Shown: piece after piece, positions 1 through 9,124 of the stretch
How the letters are laid out: each line of letters opens with the position of its first letter
How positions within the stretch are numbered: the stretch's first letter is position 1
From: Bog-756 sp963703145
Lineage (GTDB): Bacteria > Actinomycetota > Acidimicrobiia > Acidimicrobiales > RAAP-2
Assembly: GCA_963703145.1 (NCBI GenBank)
Contig: OY969793.1
Location: 124,001 to 188,000 of the forward strand
Reading direction: 5' to 3'
Length of the DNA: 64,000 nt
The notes under the pieces: generated by a model
What the model was told of the DNA's origin: nothing
The model's database searches: none
Seen by the model: the letters and a program-made list of their open reading frames with translations, nothing else
Program-made: the position numbers and the translations under genes

Positions 1-1
1 G

Positions 2-490
2 TTAGTGGGCGCACAGGAGTCCCTAGAGACTTTGACCCGCTGCTTCGCCTACTTCCTGGAGGTGGCGCTCGCCCTCGGCCTCGTCTGGGAAGCAGGAAAT
101 GCCGACGGAGCCGCCGTGTGGATCCCACCTGGGAGTTGCGACGCCCTGGAAGAGCACCCATGGAACCAGCCTCGTATTCTCGAACTGGCAGATGACGGGG
201 GAGAGCGTTATCAATCCTTTTGGAACTGGATTGACCTGCATCTCCCTGACGGGCCGTTGTGGCTCCTTGACTCGATTGCCGTCAATCCGCATGCTCAGGG
301 TCGAGGGTACGGGAGAGCATTGATCGAGTTCGGCCAGCGACAGGCAGCAACCGTGGGTTGTGGAGCAGTGCTGTCGACAGGCACCGAGCGCAATCTTGTG
401 ATCTACGCGAGCTGTGGATTTCGCACTGTCTACGAGGCTGATGCCCCTGACGGTGGACCGCATGTCTGGTTCATGCAGTGGGACTCCTGA
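2..490 (+). CDS. GNAT-family N-acetyltransferase (5' end possibly cut by window edge)
   Basis: Acetyl-CoA-dependent N-acyltransferase of the GNAT fold; the substrate cannot be told. About 161 residues are visible. The acetyl-CoA-binding motif A is clear around residues 88-105: a beta strand (LLDSIAVNP) followed by QGRGYGRAL, the Q/R-x-x-G-x-G/A signature. The C-terminal beta strand pair (VIYASCGF) is the usual motif B. A GTG at position 5 could be the start, but the frame is open to the edge and the first residues (CFAYFLEVALALGLVW) look like the interior of the domain, so the true start probably lies outside. The family normally has about 150-200 residues. No operon partner is visible; the next gene is on the other strand. 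Confidence 0.85.
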   Translation, partial: LVGAQESLETLTRCFAYFLEVALALGLVWEAGNADGAAVWIPPGSCDALEEHPWNQPRILELADDGGERYQSFWNWIDLHLPDGPLWLLDSIAVNPHAQGRGYGRALIEFGQRQAATVGCGAVLSTGTERNLVIYASCGFRTVYEADAPDGGPHVWFMQWDS

Positions 491-689
491 CCGACTGCCA
501 CCTCGTGGCGCGGACGACGAGCTCCGACACCACAGGCCGCATCAGTGCCGCACAGGTCACAGATCCAACACCCATCGGCGCCCACGGTCGGTAGAAGATG
601 ATGGGCGGAGATCCGCAACGGTTCCCTCATCGGACTTCGACACCTACGCCGCCGATCTGATGGGCATCCCAAACCACTCGATCGGCACT

Positions 690-1652
690 CTAAGGCGCGA
701 GAACCAACTGCCGGACCCTCCACGAGACGCTGCTGCCATCGTCATCGTGCGCCGTCTGTAACAGCCGCTGTTCGAGGTCCCGCAATTGTGCGTCGGTCAC
801 GGGGAGGCCTGGCGTCTCCAACCAATGCCGAACATTGAACAGGTAGATGGTTGCGGCCAAGGCTCCTCGCACGGTCACAGGTGTGACCACTCCACCCAGA
901 TCGGACAGCTCAGCACCGGCGTACATGAGGCCTCCACCCGACTGAACGATTCGAGCGGAGATGTCTTCGTACTCGCGGAGCGGCCCCGCTGGATTGACGA
1001 CGCTGTCGAGGTCCTCAATCAGGAGCCGCCCACCAGGGGCGAGTTGACTCCGCCATCGTCGGGTGGTCGCCTCGGGATCCGCAAGGTGCGCCAGGAGAAG
1101 CCGGGCATAGATGATGTCGGCCGGTGCGCCTGGGAGGGGAAGCTCGGTAACGTCGTGCGTCTCGAATCGGAATTCCGGGAGGCGCACTTGTGCGGCGGCG
1201 ACGAAGTCCTCGGATGCATCGATTCCGATGGTGGTCGCGGCGCCACATGTCTCATGCAGCAGTTCGGTGGTGAAGCCTGGCCCGCAGCCGAGGTCGACCG
1301 CCATCGCTGGGCGGGGCAACGCGTTGGCGGCGAGAAACGGACGGGAAACTGGATCGTACGCCCTCGCCACGAGACCAAGCCGATCTGCTGCCGACTGGTC
1401 GACCCCGAAGCGGTAGCGATTCACCTGGACATTCTGGCCGATGCTTCGTGCCGCATCGGGAGGTGCTGGCGACGATGCGGACAGTGCGGTGCCCGCAAGT
1501 CTGCGATGGCCGGTCATCCCTTCAATGGGGAGTTCGTCCACGGGCGCCCTATCAGCAGCGTTGGTCGGCAGGTGGTCGCCGCCGGAATCTCGTCCTGGAT
1601 AGCCCAAGTCAGCAGGCTCGACGCCGTCTTCGTCCACAGCCCCCACGTTCAC
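690..1652 (-). CDS. Class I SAM-dependent methyltransferase
   Basis: Transfers a methyl group from S-adenosylmethionine to an unidentified small molecule. The Rossmann core is clear: motif I DLGCGPG at residues 120-126, the acidic strand-2 end (IGIDAS), and a LAPGGRLLIEDLD strand 4/5 region. The family is usually 240-280 residues, so the first 75 residues of the longest reading, which are low in structure, may not be translated. A GTG start at 1652 overlaps the stop of the upstream TetR-like gene by four bases (GTGA), which favours translational coupling. Alternatives are ATG at 1517 and GTG at 1424, just before the conserved part. It forms a two-gene operon with the regulator. Confidence 0.85.
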   Translation of the reverse strand: MNVGAVDEDGVEPADLGYPGRDSGGDHLPTNAADRAPVDELPIEGMTGHRRLAGTALSASSPAPPDAARSIGQNVQVNRYRFGVDQSAADRLGLVARAYDPVSRPFLAANALPRPAMAVDLGCGPGFTTELLHETCGAATTIGIDASEDFVAAAQVRLPEFRFETHDVTELPLPGAPADIIYARLLLAHLADPEATTRRWRSQLAPGGRLLIEDLDSVVNPAGPLREYEDISARIVQSGGGLMYAGAELSDLGGVVTPVTVRGALAATIYLFNVRHWLETPGLPVTDAQLRDLEQRLLQTAHDDDGSSVSWRVRQLVLAP

Positions 1653-2413
1653 ACGTGCGGATCGATTTCAAAGAACTCCACCACGAGGGCGTGGAGTCCT
1701 ATTCCGAAGATGGTCCACTGCTGGTCTTCTCCGTTCTCCCCGGTGGGACGGGTGATTCCGAGCATCGTGGCGTCAACTCGGTCTCGGAGCGAGCATCCCT
1801 CGGAGAGCGCCCCAGCGGCATTGAGAAATTGGGGAATCGTCAAAGGCTCCCTGATCCGGTAGCCGAAGAGTGTCATGAGCCCTCCGAAGGCTTCCTCACC
1901 CTCCTGATTGATGGCGTCATAGCTCCGCATGAGGGTGGATAGGACCCGCTCGTGCCGCTCCGGGTCGTCGCTCGATGTCGCCATGGTCCATACGTTGATC
2001 CACACGGACCAGCTCGACGAGTGTCGGAGTGCATCACTGAGGGCCTCACCGACCACCCGGCAAACCTCGGTCAGCGCCTCGGCACGCGCCTCGGTCGTCG
2101 ACAGATCCCGACCGTCCAGAACGGCTGCCACCCTGTCGGCAACTTCGGGGACGTTGGAGCGACTGGTTTCCGACGCCAGTTCGACCAGCACGTCGGTCTG
2201 GAAGTCGGCGAGGCTGTCCCACACCCGCCCGATGACCGATGCGTTGGACAGGGTGATGCCAGTCTCGGACTCCACCCGATCGAAGGCTCGCTTGAAGTTC
2301 AGGGCATCGGCCACTGAGCCCAGGCCTTCCTCCAGCAGGATGGACCGGCCGGCAGCCAACAAGAGGGCACGAAGATCCTCCCGGCTCTGCCGTGGCCGCC
2401 TGTCCGTAGCCAT
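1649..2413 (-). CDS. TetR-like transcriptional regulator
   Basis: Probable DNA-binding repressor. From the ATG at 2413 it has 254 residues. The N-terminal part (RQSREDLRALLLAAGRSILLEEGLG) matches helix 1 of TetR proteins, but the HTH itself is divergent (ALNFKRAFDRVESETGITLSNASVIGRVW), so the assignment rests on overall shape: an N-terminal helical DNA-binding domain and a long helical ligand domain. The longer reading from 2482 adds 23 residues without similarity; ATG 2413 is preceded by a G-rich stretch (GGGGGTGGTG) that can act as a ribosome binding site. The stop overlaps the start of the downstream methyltransferase. Its target is unknown; the palindrome at 5521-5536 is one candidate. 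Confidence 0.7.
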   Translation of the reverse strand: MATDRRPRQSREDLRALLLAAGRSILLEEGLGSVADALNFKRAFDRVESETGITLSNASVIGRVWDSLADFQTDVLVELASETSRSNVPEVADRVAAVLDGRDLSTTEARAEALTEVCRVVGEALSDALRHSSSWSVWINVWTMATSSDDPERHERVLSTLMRSYDAINQEGEEAFGGLMTLFGYRIREPLTIPQFLNAAGALSEGCSLRDRVDATMLGITRPTGENGEDQQWTIFGIGLHALVVEFFEIDPHV

Positions 2414-2850
2414 CACCACCCCCAACTGCAGGCCCTCACAGGCCAGTTCAACGGCGGTTCCTCCGGCCACCGGATCCGCCAATCCGGTTGCCAGGGAGAA
2501 CCGGTTCCCGCTGCTGGCTCGACTCTACTGAATGCAACTCCAAGTAACAACAGCCCCTGAAGACCGTTGCCGAGCGATTGCTCACGGAATCCGCCCTCAG
2601 GTCATCGCGGGGCACGTTCGGCCTGGTCACCGGATCGCTCGGCCGATAGGGGGCGCTGTCTCCACCAGGTCCACAGTGCCGCAATCTGCATCACGTCAGT
2701 GCCTGGTGGACTGCGCGTCGCGGCTCCACTGCGCATCGCGTTCGGAGATCCAGGCGAGCGTTGCCGCGGACTCTCAGGAGAACGTGGTGTGCTTGATGGT
2801 GAGGGTCCTCCAGCCGGGCAGCGGCTCTCTGGCCATCATCGTGGTGTTGG
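2414..2850. other. 437-bp stretch without a convincing gene
   Basis: This lies upstream of the TetR-like gene and downstream of the small membrane protein, both on the minus strand. Open frames on both strands here have poor composition and no recognisable motif. It must hold the promoter of the regulator; I see no clear -35/-10 pair or palindrome. Confidence 0.4.
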
Positions 2851-3303
2851 CTACGGCCCTCCGCTCAGCGGATAGACCAGCCATTGGCCACGGCCGACAG
2901 GCGAATAGAGCGCCATGGTGCACACACGCCCCGGTATCGGGTGAGATGCCACAACGGCAAAGAGTGGGCGTCCCGAGAATGTCGACATCACCTGCTTCCA
3001 AACGACTGCACCTGGTCTCACAGGAGCACCGAACATGGTCGGGTTTCCCGATTCTCGACCCTGCTCGTAGTACCTCCGCCCGCAAAAGCTCACCCGGCTG
3101 GGCGGAGACCAGAAGGTGAATCGGCCGAATGCTGCACGGTTTGCGATTGCGATTCCTGCCGGAACCAGAAAGGTCAGTGCCAGAACCACCGCGAGTAATC
3201 CGATCAGGAGCCGTCGCCAGCCTCGCGGACCACCAATCGGTTTGCGGTCGGTACGGCTGATCGTGGTCCAGACCGAATCGTCGACAACCACCGCCTTGGT
3301 CAC
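2851..3303 (-). CDS. Small membrane-anchored protein of unknown function
   Basis: 150 residues starting at a GTG. Residues about 28-53 form one strong hydrophobic helix (LLIGLLAVVLALTFLVPAGIAIA) after a basic stretch (RTDRKPIGGPRGWRR), so the N-terminus is cytoplasmic and about 95 residues lie outside. The outer part has two Cys (CGRRYY and CTMALYSPV) that could pair. I do not recognise a family. A longer frame on the same strand (from 3322) is a shadow: it lacks the hydrophobic pattern. It sits between the Rieske operon and the TetR-like gene without overlap. Confidence 0.6.
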   Translation of the reverse strand: MTKAVVVDDSVWTTISRTDRKPIGGPRGWRRLLIGLLAVVLALTFLVPAGIAIANRAAFGRFTFWSPPSRVSFCGRRYYEQGRESGNPTMFGAPVRPGAVVWKQVMSTFSGRPLFAVVASHPIPGRVCTMALYSPVGRGQWLVYPLSGGP

Positions 3304-3388
3304 TCCGTGACTCTACGTCCAACCATCAGTGGGGCGGCTGCCCAAGACCTCGGAGAATGACGGGCTACAGCGACGACGGCCGATCGGC

Positions 3389-4330
3389 CTACGTAGGGTA
3401 GAACTGGCGAAACCACCGCCGGTACTGGGCGACTGGGCCGTCGTTTCTGGTGAGCATCGGCCGGTCACGGTAGATCTTGTGCTCCCAGATCGGAACATCC
3501 TGTGTGAACTGCTCGTTGGTGATTCGGTCATTGAGTTCGCTGATCGACTCGGTGGCCTTCTCGTCCGGTAGCGCCTTCATAGAGAAGCACAGGTTCACCT
3601 CGGTGAACTCCTCGTCGACAGGAGTCTGGGTGATGTAGGTCAACATCTCGATTGGGTCTTGGCTGACCTCGACGGCGACGATGCCGGGTCCACAGGTGGT
3701 CGAGGTTGTTCGGATCTCGTACCCGGCCACGTCCACGGCGGTGACTTTGAGACTCTGTTGGACGACCATGGTGCTGCCGTCAAACCGGACATCGAAGTGG
3801 TTGTCCTCGGGAGGGGCCATGTCGTGGACCGTCGCAAAATGTGAGCGGTCGATGATGTTCTCCGTCAGGTCCTGGACATGGACGCGCACGCGGTAGGAGT
3901 TGGTCCTCCAAGGCGTCCAGTCCGTCTCGTTGGGTCGGTAGCCGGTCACGTCGTAGTCCGGAGGGAAGCCGTCGGCATGGTGCCAGATGAAGATGCGGCC
4001 GTTGCGCTCACACACCGGCCACGCAGAGGCACTGGCTCGCGGTGTCCGATCCAGCCCGGGCACTTCGGCGAGGTGGCCTTGGCCATCAAACCGCCAACCA
4101 TGGAACGGGCAGGCGATGCCGTCCCCGCAGACGCGACCACCGACACCCAGGTTGGCGCCCAGGTGGGGGCAGTAGGCGTCGAAGACCCGAGCGGTGCCGT
4201 CCTCGCCGCGAAACAGAACGAAGTCCCGTCCGAGGTAGGTCACAGGCCGCACGTCTCCTGGCGCCAGGTCGGCACCTGCACCGACGCTGAACCAGCCGTT
4301 GGGCGACGCGGGGAACGGGTATCGGTTCAC
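3389..4330 (-). CDS. Rieske non-heme iron oxygenase, alpha subunit (KshA/VanA-like)
   Basis: Oxygenase component that hydroxylates or demethylates an aromatic, steroid or terpenoid-like substrate with electrons from a separate reductase. From GTG 4330 it has 313 residues. The Rieske [2Fe-2S] ligands are C54-x-H56 (CPHLG) and C74-x2-H77 (CPFHGW). The mononuclear iron site is NIIDRSHFATVHD (D161, H164, H169), with N158 as the usual bridging region. The C-terminal domain follows the aromatic-ring-oxygenase pattern. ATG 4414 would overlap the upstream gene by 47 bases and add residues without similarity, so the GTG 37 bases after that gene's stop is preferred. It is the second gene of an operon with the DapB-like dehydrogenase, so both probably act on one substrate. 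No ferredoxin or reductase gene adjoins it. Confidence 0.9.
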   Translation of the reverse strand: MNRYPFPASPNGWFSVGAGADLAPGDVRPVTYLGRDFVLFRGEDGTARVFDAYCPHLGANLGVGGRVCGDGIACPFHGWRFDGQGHLAEVPGLDRTPRASASAWPVCERNGRIFIWHHADGFPPDYDVTGYRPNETDWTPWRTNSYRVRVHVQDLTENIIDRSHFATVHDMAPPEDNHFDVRFDGSTMVVQQSLKVTAVDVAGYEIRTTSTTCGPGIVAVEVSQDPIEMLTYITQTPVDEEFTEVNLCFSMKALPDEKATESISELNDRITNEQFTQDVPIWEHKIYRDRPMLTRNDGPVAQYRRWFRQFYPT

Positions 4331-4367
4331 CGTGGACGCTCGTTGGCTGGCAACGGGTAGACCGCCG

Positions 4368-5456
4368 TCACGTCGGGAATCGTCCGACGAAGGCCCGAAG
4401 TGGGAGATCCGCACTGGTGATGAGCCCCGGTTTCGCCTCGCACACCGATCGAATGGCGTTCAGTGCCGGCATCCCCGTGATCGTCATGCCCACCGAGGCG
4501 AAGTATTCCGGCGTCCAGGCGCCGTGCGGCATCCCGGTGGCGGGGAAGATCATGTGACGGTTGACGATCGTCGGGTCGCCCTCGACGGTGGTGATGTAAC
4601 AGCCCTGAACATCCCAACGCGGCTCGGTGGTGGGAGCCATCTGCCATTCGAGGTGCACCTCGATCTTCGATTCGCCGCCCGAGATCCCCTTGAACTTGGC
4701 CAGGCTCGCTCCCACGGACCCCTTGGGCAACGTCCACCAACCCAAGTCGACTTCTTCGGTACAGGCGCCGAGTTCACAGTCGAACACGATGTCGTCGATC
4801 TCGAGATCGAGGCAGTCCGCCATCAGGTGGATGGAGTCGGCGAAGACCGTGCAGCCAGTCTCCAGGAGGCCGGGAACCTCGGGGTCGTCCACGGGCCTCC
4901 CGTAGCCGACGTTCTTCCAGGTATCCACCGAGTGATGACACGAGACGTCGACCGTCTCCAGCACGGTGATGTGGTCCACTCGTCCCATTCCGGCGGTGGC
5001 TACCATGCTGAGAATCTGGGCGAGCCCCGGATTCATGCCCGTTCCGTAGAAGGTGGTGGCTCCACGCTGGCACGCGGCTTCAATGAGTTCTGTGGGCTTC
5101 TTCCCTGACGGGTGGGGATGATTCCGGTCGCGGTGGTAGCCGGTGATCCAATCCGACGTGGTGACGACGTTGATGCCCGCCTCCAGCAACTCGCAGAACA
5201 GGTCGATGTCCGGCCAGACGCCGTTGAAATTCACCGCGTCCGGCTTGGCCCGGATCACGTCGGCCACATCGCCCGTGGCGGTCACCCCGAGAGGAGCCAT
5301 CCCCACGATGTCGCCGGCGTCTCGGCCCACCTTGTCGGACGAGTAGCAGTAGAGGCCGACCAGTTCGAGGTCGGGATGGTCGACGATTCGACCCACCATT
5401 TCGGAGCCGACATTGCCAGTGGCGAACTGGAAGACCCGAAGCTTGCGCTGCGACAT
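4368..5456 (-). CDS. DapB-like NAD(P)-dependent oxidoreductase
   Basis: 362 residues. The N-terminal Rossmann domain shows a strand-turn-helix (VFQFATGNVGSEM) with a GNVG nucleotide-binding turn, as in proteins labelled dihydrodipicolinate reductase-like or 2,4-diaminopentanoate dehydrogenase-like. Such paralogues are abundant in mycobacteria and Acidimicrobiia and take part in catabolism rather than lysine synthesis; the substrate is unknown. The central motif YGTGMNPGLAQ is typical of the group. The start ATG has a strong ribosome binding site (GGGGAGG, 8 bases upstream). It leads an operon with the Rieske oxygenase and is transcribed from the promoter at 5507-5535. A paralogue lies at 41059-42132. 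Confidence 0.85.
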   Translation of the reverse strand: MSQRKLRVFQFATGNVGSEMVGRIVDHPDLELVGLYCYSSDKVGRDAGDIVGMAPLGVTATGDVADVIRAKPDAVNFNGVWPDIDLFCELLEAGINVVTTSDWITGYHRDRNHPHPSGKKPTELIEAACQRGATTFYGTGMNPGLAQILSMVATAGMGRVDHITVLETVDVSCHHSVDTWKNVGYGRPVDDPEVPGLLETGCTVFADSIHLMADCLDLEIDDIVFDCELGACTEEVDLGWWTLPKGSVGASLAKFKGISGGESKIEVHLEWQMAPTTEPRWDVQGCYITTVEGDPTIVNRHMIFPATGMPHGAWTPEYFASVGMTITGMPALNAIRSVCEAKPGLITSADLPLRAFVGRFPT

Positions 5457-5506
5457 TCGTCAATCCTCCCCACAGGAGCCCGCGTGTGAACCGGACCCAC
5501 CGATCC

Positions 5507-5536
5507 ACCATATGGGAAACCTGGACACCTGTCCAG
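5507..5536 (-). promoter_or_regulatory. Promoter with a palindromic operator for the DapB-like/Rieske operon
   Basis: Reading the minus strand, TGGACA (5535-5530) and TATGGT (5512-5507) are 17 bases apart, a near-consensus -35/-10 pair. The -35 box lies inside a perfect palindrome, CTGGACA-N2-TGTCCAG at 5521-5536. Such a 16-bp inverted repeat over a -35 box is what a TetR-type or similar repressor would bind. The pair is about 50 bases upstream of the DapB-like start. Confidence 0.65.
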
Positions 5537-5647
5537 AGGAGTGTCTAGTTGATGGTTCGCGCCGGAACGGGTGGCCTGACGCCCATCAAGCTCAACGGTG
5601 ACGGTGCTGTAGACCGGCACCCTGGGTGGCCAGGCGGCCTGGCGTGA

Positions 5648-6097
5648 TCAACCGTCGGCCCGTCGGGCGACGAAGACCGGGATGACCCTGGTGGTGGCGG
5701 CTTGGTACTCGGCATACGGCGGGTATTCAGCGACGGCGCGCTCCCACCAGATGGCTTTCTCATCGCCTGTCACCTCGCGAGCTACGTAGTCGTGGGGTTC
5801 GGGACCATCCTGGATCACGAGCGCAGTCGGATCGGCTCGGAGGTTGTAGTACCAGGAAGGATTGGTCGGCATCCCGCCCTGGGAGGCGACAAGGGCGTAC
5901 TCGCCTCCGTGCTCGACCCGCATCAGTGCCATCTTGCGGACGTTGCCGCTCTTGTTGCCCCGTGTCGTAAGGACGATGATCGGCAGTCCCGTATCCATCA
6001 GCGTATTTGCCCGTTCGCCGCCAGACGCTTCGTATTCGGCAACCTGATCTCGGACCCAGTCCCACGAGCTCGGCTCGTACTCTCCATCGATTGGCAT
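5648..6097 (-). CDS. Deazaflavin (F420)-dependent nitroreductase-family protein (DDN-like)
   Basis: 149 residues, the usual length of the DDN family, split-barrel proteins that use reduced F420 to reduce quinones or nitro compounds. Supporting stretches are LPIIVLTTRGNKSGNVRKMAL, a typical phosphate-binding GxxSG region, then GGMPTNPSWYYNL and YPPYAEYQAAT, all characteristic of the family. The ATG at 6097 is chosen because a TACGCT -10 box ends exactly six bases before it, which marks a leaderless transcript; a longer frame from 6193 adds non-homologous residues. It implies the host makes F420. It appears to be a single-gene unit. Confidence 0.88.
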   Translation of the reverse strand: MPIDGEYEPSSWDWVRDQVAEYEASGGERANTLMDTGLPIIVLTTRGNKSGNVRKMALMRVEHGGEYALVASQGGMPTNPSWYYNLRADPTALVIQDGPEPHDYVAREVTGDEKAIWWERAVAEYPPYAEYQAATTRVIPVFVARRADG

Positions 6098-6216
6098 GCC
6101 AGCAGCGTAGGTGGCCCTCGAGCGCCAGGCGACCCTCACCAGGCACGGCCCGACGGCCAGGAGGTTGTTGCCTATCTGAGGCCAATCGGGCACTCATCAC
6201 CTGACCGCCGTGGGGG

Positions 6217-6228
6217 CAACATTTGTTG
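6217..6228. promoter_or_regulatory. Short inverted repeat upstream of the GGDEF gene
   Basis: CAACA-TT-TGTTG is a perfect 12-bp inverted repeat in an A/T-rich patch, 64 bases upstream of the GGDEF gene start. It could be an operator, but so short a palindrome can arise by chance. Confidence 0.25.
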
Positions 6229-6291
6229 ACGAAATGCTCAGGATCCAGACCACAGGCGTCGATAGGTGGTGGGAGAAAGGAACGAGATCCC

Positions 6292-7635
6292 ATGTCTCCT
6301 GACGCCACGCCTCCCAAGGGAGGCCCTCGAGTCCGATCGATCGACGCATCGGCCAAGACCCTGGCCGTAGAGTCCGTGCGTGCTGTTGGCGGACTGCTGC
6401 TGGCATTCAGCGTGGTGTGGTGGATCTCTGATCGGTGGAACCTCCATCATGGCTTCAGGGGCTTCGCCGCCACGGCGGCGATCTTCCTCGGTGCAGCGTC
6501 GGTGACCCTGACCTTGACCAGCGGTCTACCCATCAAAAAAGCGCTCGAAGCCCAACGCGAAGCCATTGCCAACCAGGAGACCCAGCTGCGGGCCGTCGCC
6601 ACGGGTCATCAGTTCACCTCCGATCTCAATGCCGCCCTCGAGATGGCTGAGCACGAACCCGACGTCCTCCAGGTCGTGGGTCGCGCGCTCGATCTCGCCG
6701 CCGACGGTCCAGCCGAACTCCTCCTGGCCGATTCGAGTCGCACGCACATTCATGAGGCGGCCGCCGCCCCGATGCATGGCTCACCGGGTTGCGGGGTGAG
6801 CACTCCGTGGGGCTGTCCCGCTGTCCGGCGTGGACAGACACTGGAGTTCGCCGACAGTCATGCGCTCGCCACCTGCCCTCATCTGCAGGGACGCGATGAC
6901 GAGCTGTCGGCCCTGTGCGTTCCGGTAACCGTCCTTGGGACACCGATGGGAGTGGTTCATATCACCGGCTCCCCGGGTCGGGTGCCCGGGAAGACGGAAC
7001 GATCCCGCATCGAGAGCGTCGCCACCCAAACGGGAGCCCGGATCGGCCTGCTCCGGGCCATGGCCTCGAGTCAGTTGGCTGCGACAACCGACGCGCTGAC
7101 CGGCCAGATGAATCGGCGCAGTCTCGAAGAGCAGCTCCACCGACTGGACCAGGACCATGCGGCCTACGCCGTGGCGTTCGCCGATCTGGACCATTTCAAG
7201 GTGTTGAACGACACCTACGGCCATGCCGCTGGAGACCGGGCCCTCCGTCATGTCTCGACCATCATGAACTCGTCGGTGCGGGCGGGAGACCTGGTCTGTC
7301 GGTTCGGGGGCGAGGAGTTCCTCTTGGTCTACGTGGGCTGTGACGTGACCGAGGCCGCACCCATCGTCCACCGACTCCGGGACACCCTGGCGGACTCCAT
7401 CGCTGCCTCGGGGGTCCCACCCTTCACCCTGAGCGTGGGGCTGGCCGATTCCACGTACGCCCACCACGGGGCAGACGTCATCGCCATCGCCGATGCTGCA
7501 TTGCTCGTGGCCAAACGGGAAGGACGGGACCAGTTGATCATCGCCGCCAAGGGAGAGCGTCAACCCAGCACCCAGGTCGGCCCCGTGCGGCTCAACGAGG
7601 AGCGCGGACAATTGTCAGGTGACCCAGTCAGGTGA
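6292..7635 (+). CDS. Membrane-bound GAF-GGDEF diguanylate cyclase
   Basis: Makes cyclic di-GMP from two GTP. From ATG 6292, which has the ribosome binding site AAAGGAA nine bases upstream, it has 447 residues. Two membrane helices lie at about 31-46 and 58-78, then a short helical linker, a GAF-like sensor domain at about 110-255 (with a Cys-rich stretch around HGSPGCG and TCPHLQG), and the GGDEF domain at about 265-430. The active site reads RFGGEEF near residue 340, so the catalytic GG[D/E]EF is intact. An RxxD product-inhibition site (RAGD) sits five residues before it. No EAL domain is present. It stands alone; a small leaderless gene follows 139 bases downstream. Confidence 0.92.
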   Translation: MSPDATPPKGGPRVRSIDASAKTLAVESVRAVGGLLLAFSVVWWISDRWNLHHGFRGFAATAAIFLGAASVTLTLTSGLPIKKALEAQREAIANQETQLRAVATGHQFTSDLNAALEMAEHEPDVLQVVGRALDLAADGPAELLLADSSRTHIHEAAAAPMHGSPGCGVSTPWGCPAVRRGQTLEFADSHALATCPHLQGRDDELSALCVPVTVLGTPMGVVHITGSPGRVPGKTERSRIESVATQTGARIGLLRAMASSQLAATTDALTGQMNRRSLEEQLHRLDQDHAAYAVAFADLDHFKVLNDTYGHAAGDRALRHVSTIMNSSVRAGDLVCRFGGEEFLLVYVGCDVTEAAPIVHRLRDTLADSIAASGVPPFTLSVGLADSTYAHHGADVIAIADAALLVAKREGRDQLIIAAKGERQPSTQVGPVRLNEERGQLSGDPVR

Positions 7636-7774
7636 ACCGGGCACAGGCCCGGCCGAGCTGTCTCCCGAATCCCCGAACCCGACGTGGCATCGGCACCTGG
7701 GAGCGTCACGCCGGCCGCCGGGGGGATCGATGACAGCTGTCCGACCCCACCTCATTCGCCACTAGCCTTGCTGG

Positions 7775-7999
7775 GTGCCCGATGATCCGTTCGAGACATC
7801 GGGGTTTGCCAACCTCTGGGGTCAACATATGGCCGATTCTCCCTTCACTTCGATGGGCATCGTGGGTCAGAACCAGAATGGGACGATCGGCGAAACGGTG
7901 GTGAGGATCTCGTCAGAGATCATGGCCATGCAGCACTTCCTCCTGGCCATGGCCGTCGCGGTCGACAATCTCGTAGAGCGAGTCGATCACCTTCACTAG
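7775..7999 (+). CDS. Small protein of unknown function, 74 residues
   Basis: I do not recognise it. The GTG start lies exactly six bases after a TAGCCT box, the same leaderless arrangement as many genes in this window, which is the main reason to accept it. The first half is Gly/Asn-rich (VGQNQNGTIGETVV) and the second half is a predicted amphipathic helix (EIMAMQHFLLAMAVAVDNLVERV). No signal peptide. It lies between the GGDEF gene and a convergent hydrolase gene. Confidence 0.5.
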   Translation: MPDDPFETSGFANLWGQHMADSPFTSMGIVGQNQNGTIGETVVRISSEIMAMQHFLLAMAVAVDNLVERVDHLH

Positions 8000-8086
8000 G
8001 TCGGTCTTGCCGGTTCAACCAATCGCTGCCGGGAGTCGCCCAGTGGCCGGCGGCAATGGGGATGGGTCCAGGGTCATGTCTCCCGG

Positions 8087-8884
8087 CTAGCCCTCGACCT
8101 TCCTGCGGATCGGCATGTAGGTGTCGACGGTGGGGTCGGCGATGAACTGCAGAACGAGATCGTTGAAGAGTTCGGGTTTCTCCATCGGCACCAGGTGCGA
8201 TGTTCCGGGTACCACAGCCAACTGCCCGTGTGGCACCCGACGGGCGAACTCCTCGGCATGCCCAACTTGGAGGTAGTCGTCGTCGCCGACGATGACCAAG
8301 GTCGGTGCGTCGATCTGTTCGAGCTTGTCGCTCCAGTCAAAGGGCTCGGACCACATGGCTCGTATCTTCTCCCACACCTCCGGGAAGTGTTCTGCTCCGT
8401 CGGGAGAGGCCTGCTCGTACATGGCCGCGAACATCTGCATGTCCTCGTCGGCAGGCGAGAGTGCCACCAGAGACTCCATGGCACCGGGTACGTAGCCGGC
8501 ACTGGAGAAACCGCTCCCCGTGACGGTGAGCGTCCGGACGAGTTCGGGACGGTCTGCGGCTAGGAGGAACCCGACCATGCCCCCGTCGCTCCATCCGAGC
8601 AGGTCCACCGGTGCCAGACCGAGGGAGACGATGATCTCGGCGGTCTGGTCAGCCATGGCCTCATAGGTGATGGGACCGGGTCGGTCTGGTGTGTGCCCTT
8701 GGCCCTGACGCTCCGGCGCCACCAGGCGGCGGTGAGGCGAAAGCCCCGAGAACTGAGCCGACCACGTCGAGTTGTCGGCGAGCCCCCCGTGGAGCAGGAG
8801 GAGGGGGTCACCGTCCCCCTCGGTCTCATAGAAGACCGCCTGGCCGCCGACGGCGATGGTCGAGTGAGTGCGGGGTGTGGCCAT
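8087..8884 (-). CDS. Alpha/beta hydrolase
   Basis: 265 residues with the complete catalytic set of the family: the oxyanion-hole strand LLLLHGG near residue 30, the nucleophile elbow GWSDGG with Ser99, an acidic residue in IVGDDDYL near 201, and the His in GTSHLVPMEKP near 232. The family covers esterases, epoxide and C-C hydrolases and peroxidases; the substrate cannot be told. ATG 8884 is exactly six bases after a TAGGCT -10 box, indicating a leaderless mRNA. It is a single-gene unit. Confidence 0.9.
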   Translation of the reverse strand: MATPRTHSTIAVGGQAVFYETEGDGDPLLLLHGGLADNSTWSAQFSGLSPHRRLVAPERQGQGHTPDRPGPITYEAMADQTAEIIVSLGLAPVDLLGWSDGGMVGFLLAADRPELVRTLTVTGSGFSSAGYVPGAMESLVALSPADEDMQMFAAMYEQASPDGAEHFPEVWEKIRAMWSEPFDWSDKLEQIDAPTLVIVGDDDYLQVGHAEEFARRVPHGQLAVVPGTSHLVPMEKPELFNDLVLQFIADPTVDTYMPIRRKVEG

Positions 8885-9124
8885 GGAACCAGCCTAGGTG
8901 CGGCCCACAGCGGTAGCCTGGGCGAAGTTGAGATAGTGAGTGTCGCTCGAGACCCCGGTGATGCGTCCTTGGCATTCTGACGCGGACGGGTTGTGGTGCG
9001 ACATGATCACCGGTGAGTCTCGAGTCATACGACTCGTCCGCAGGCCCCGACAGCCGACCAGCTTTGTTGGCCATCCGTGTCCGGGGCGTCGATCTCGGTG
9101 CACAGCCACGCCTGGGTGGCGGCC

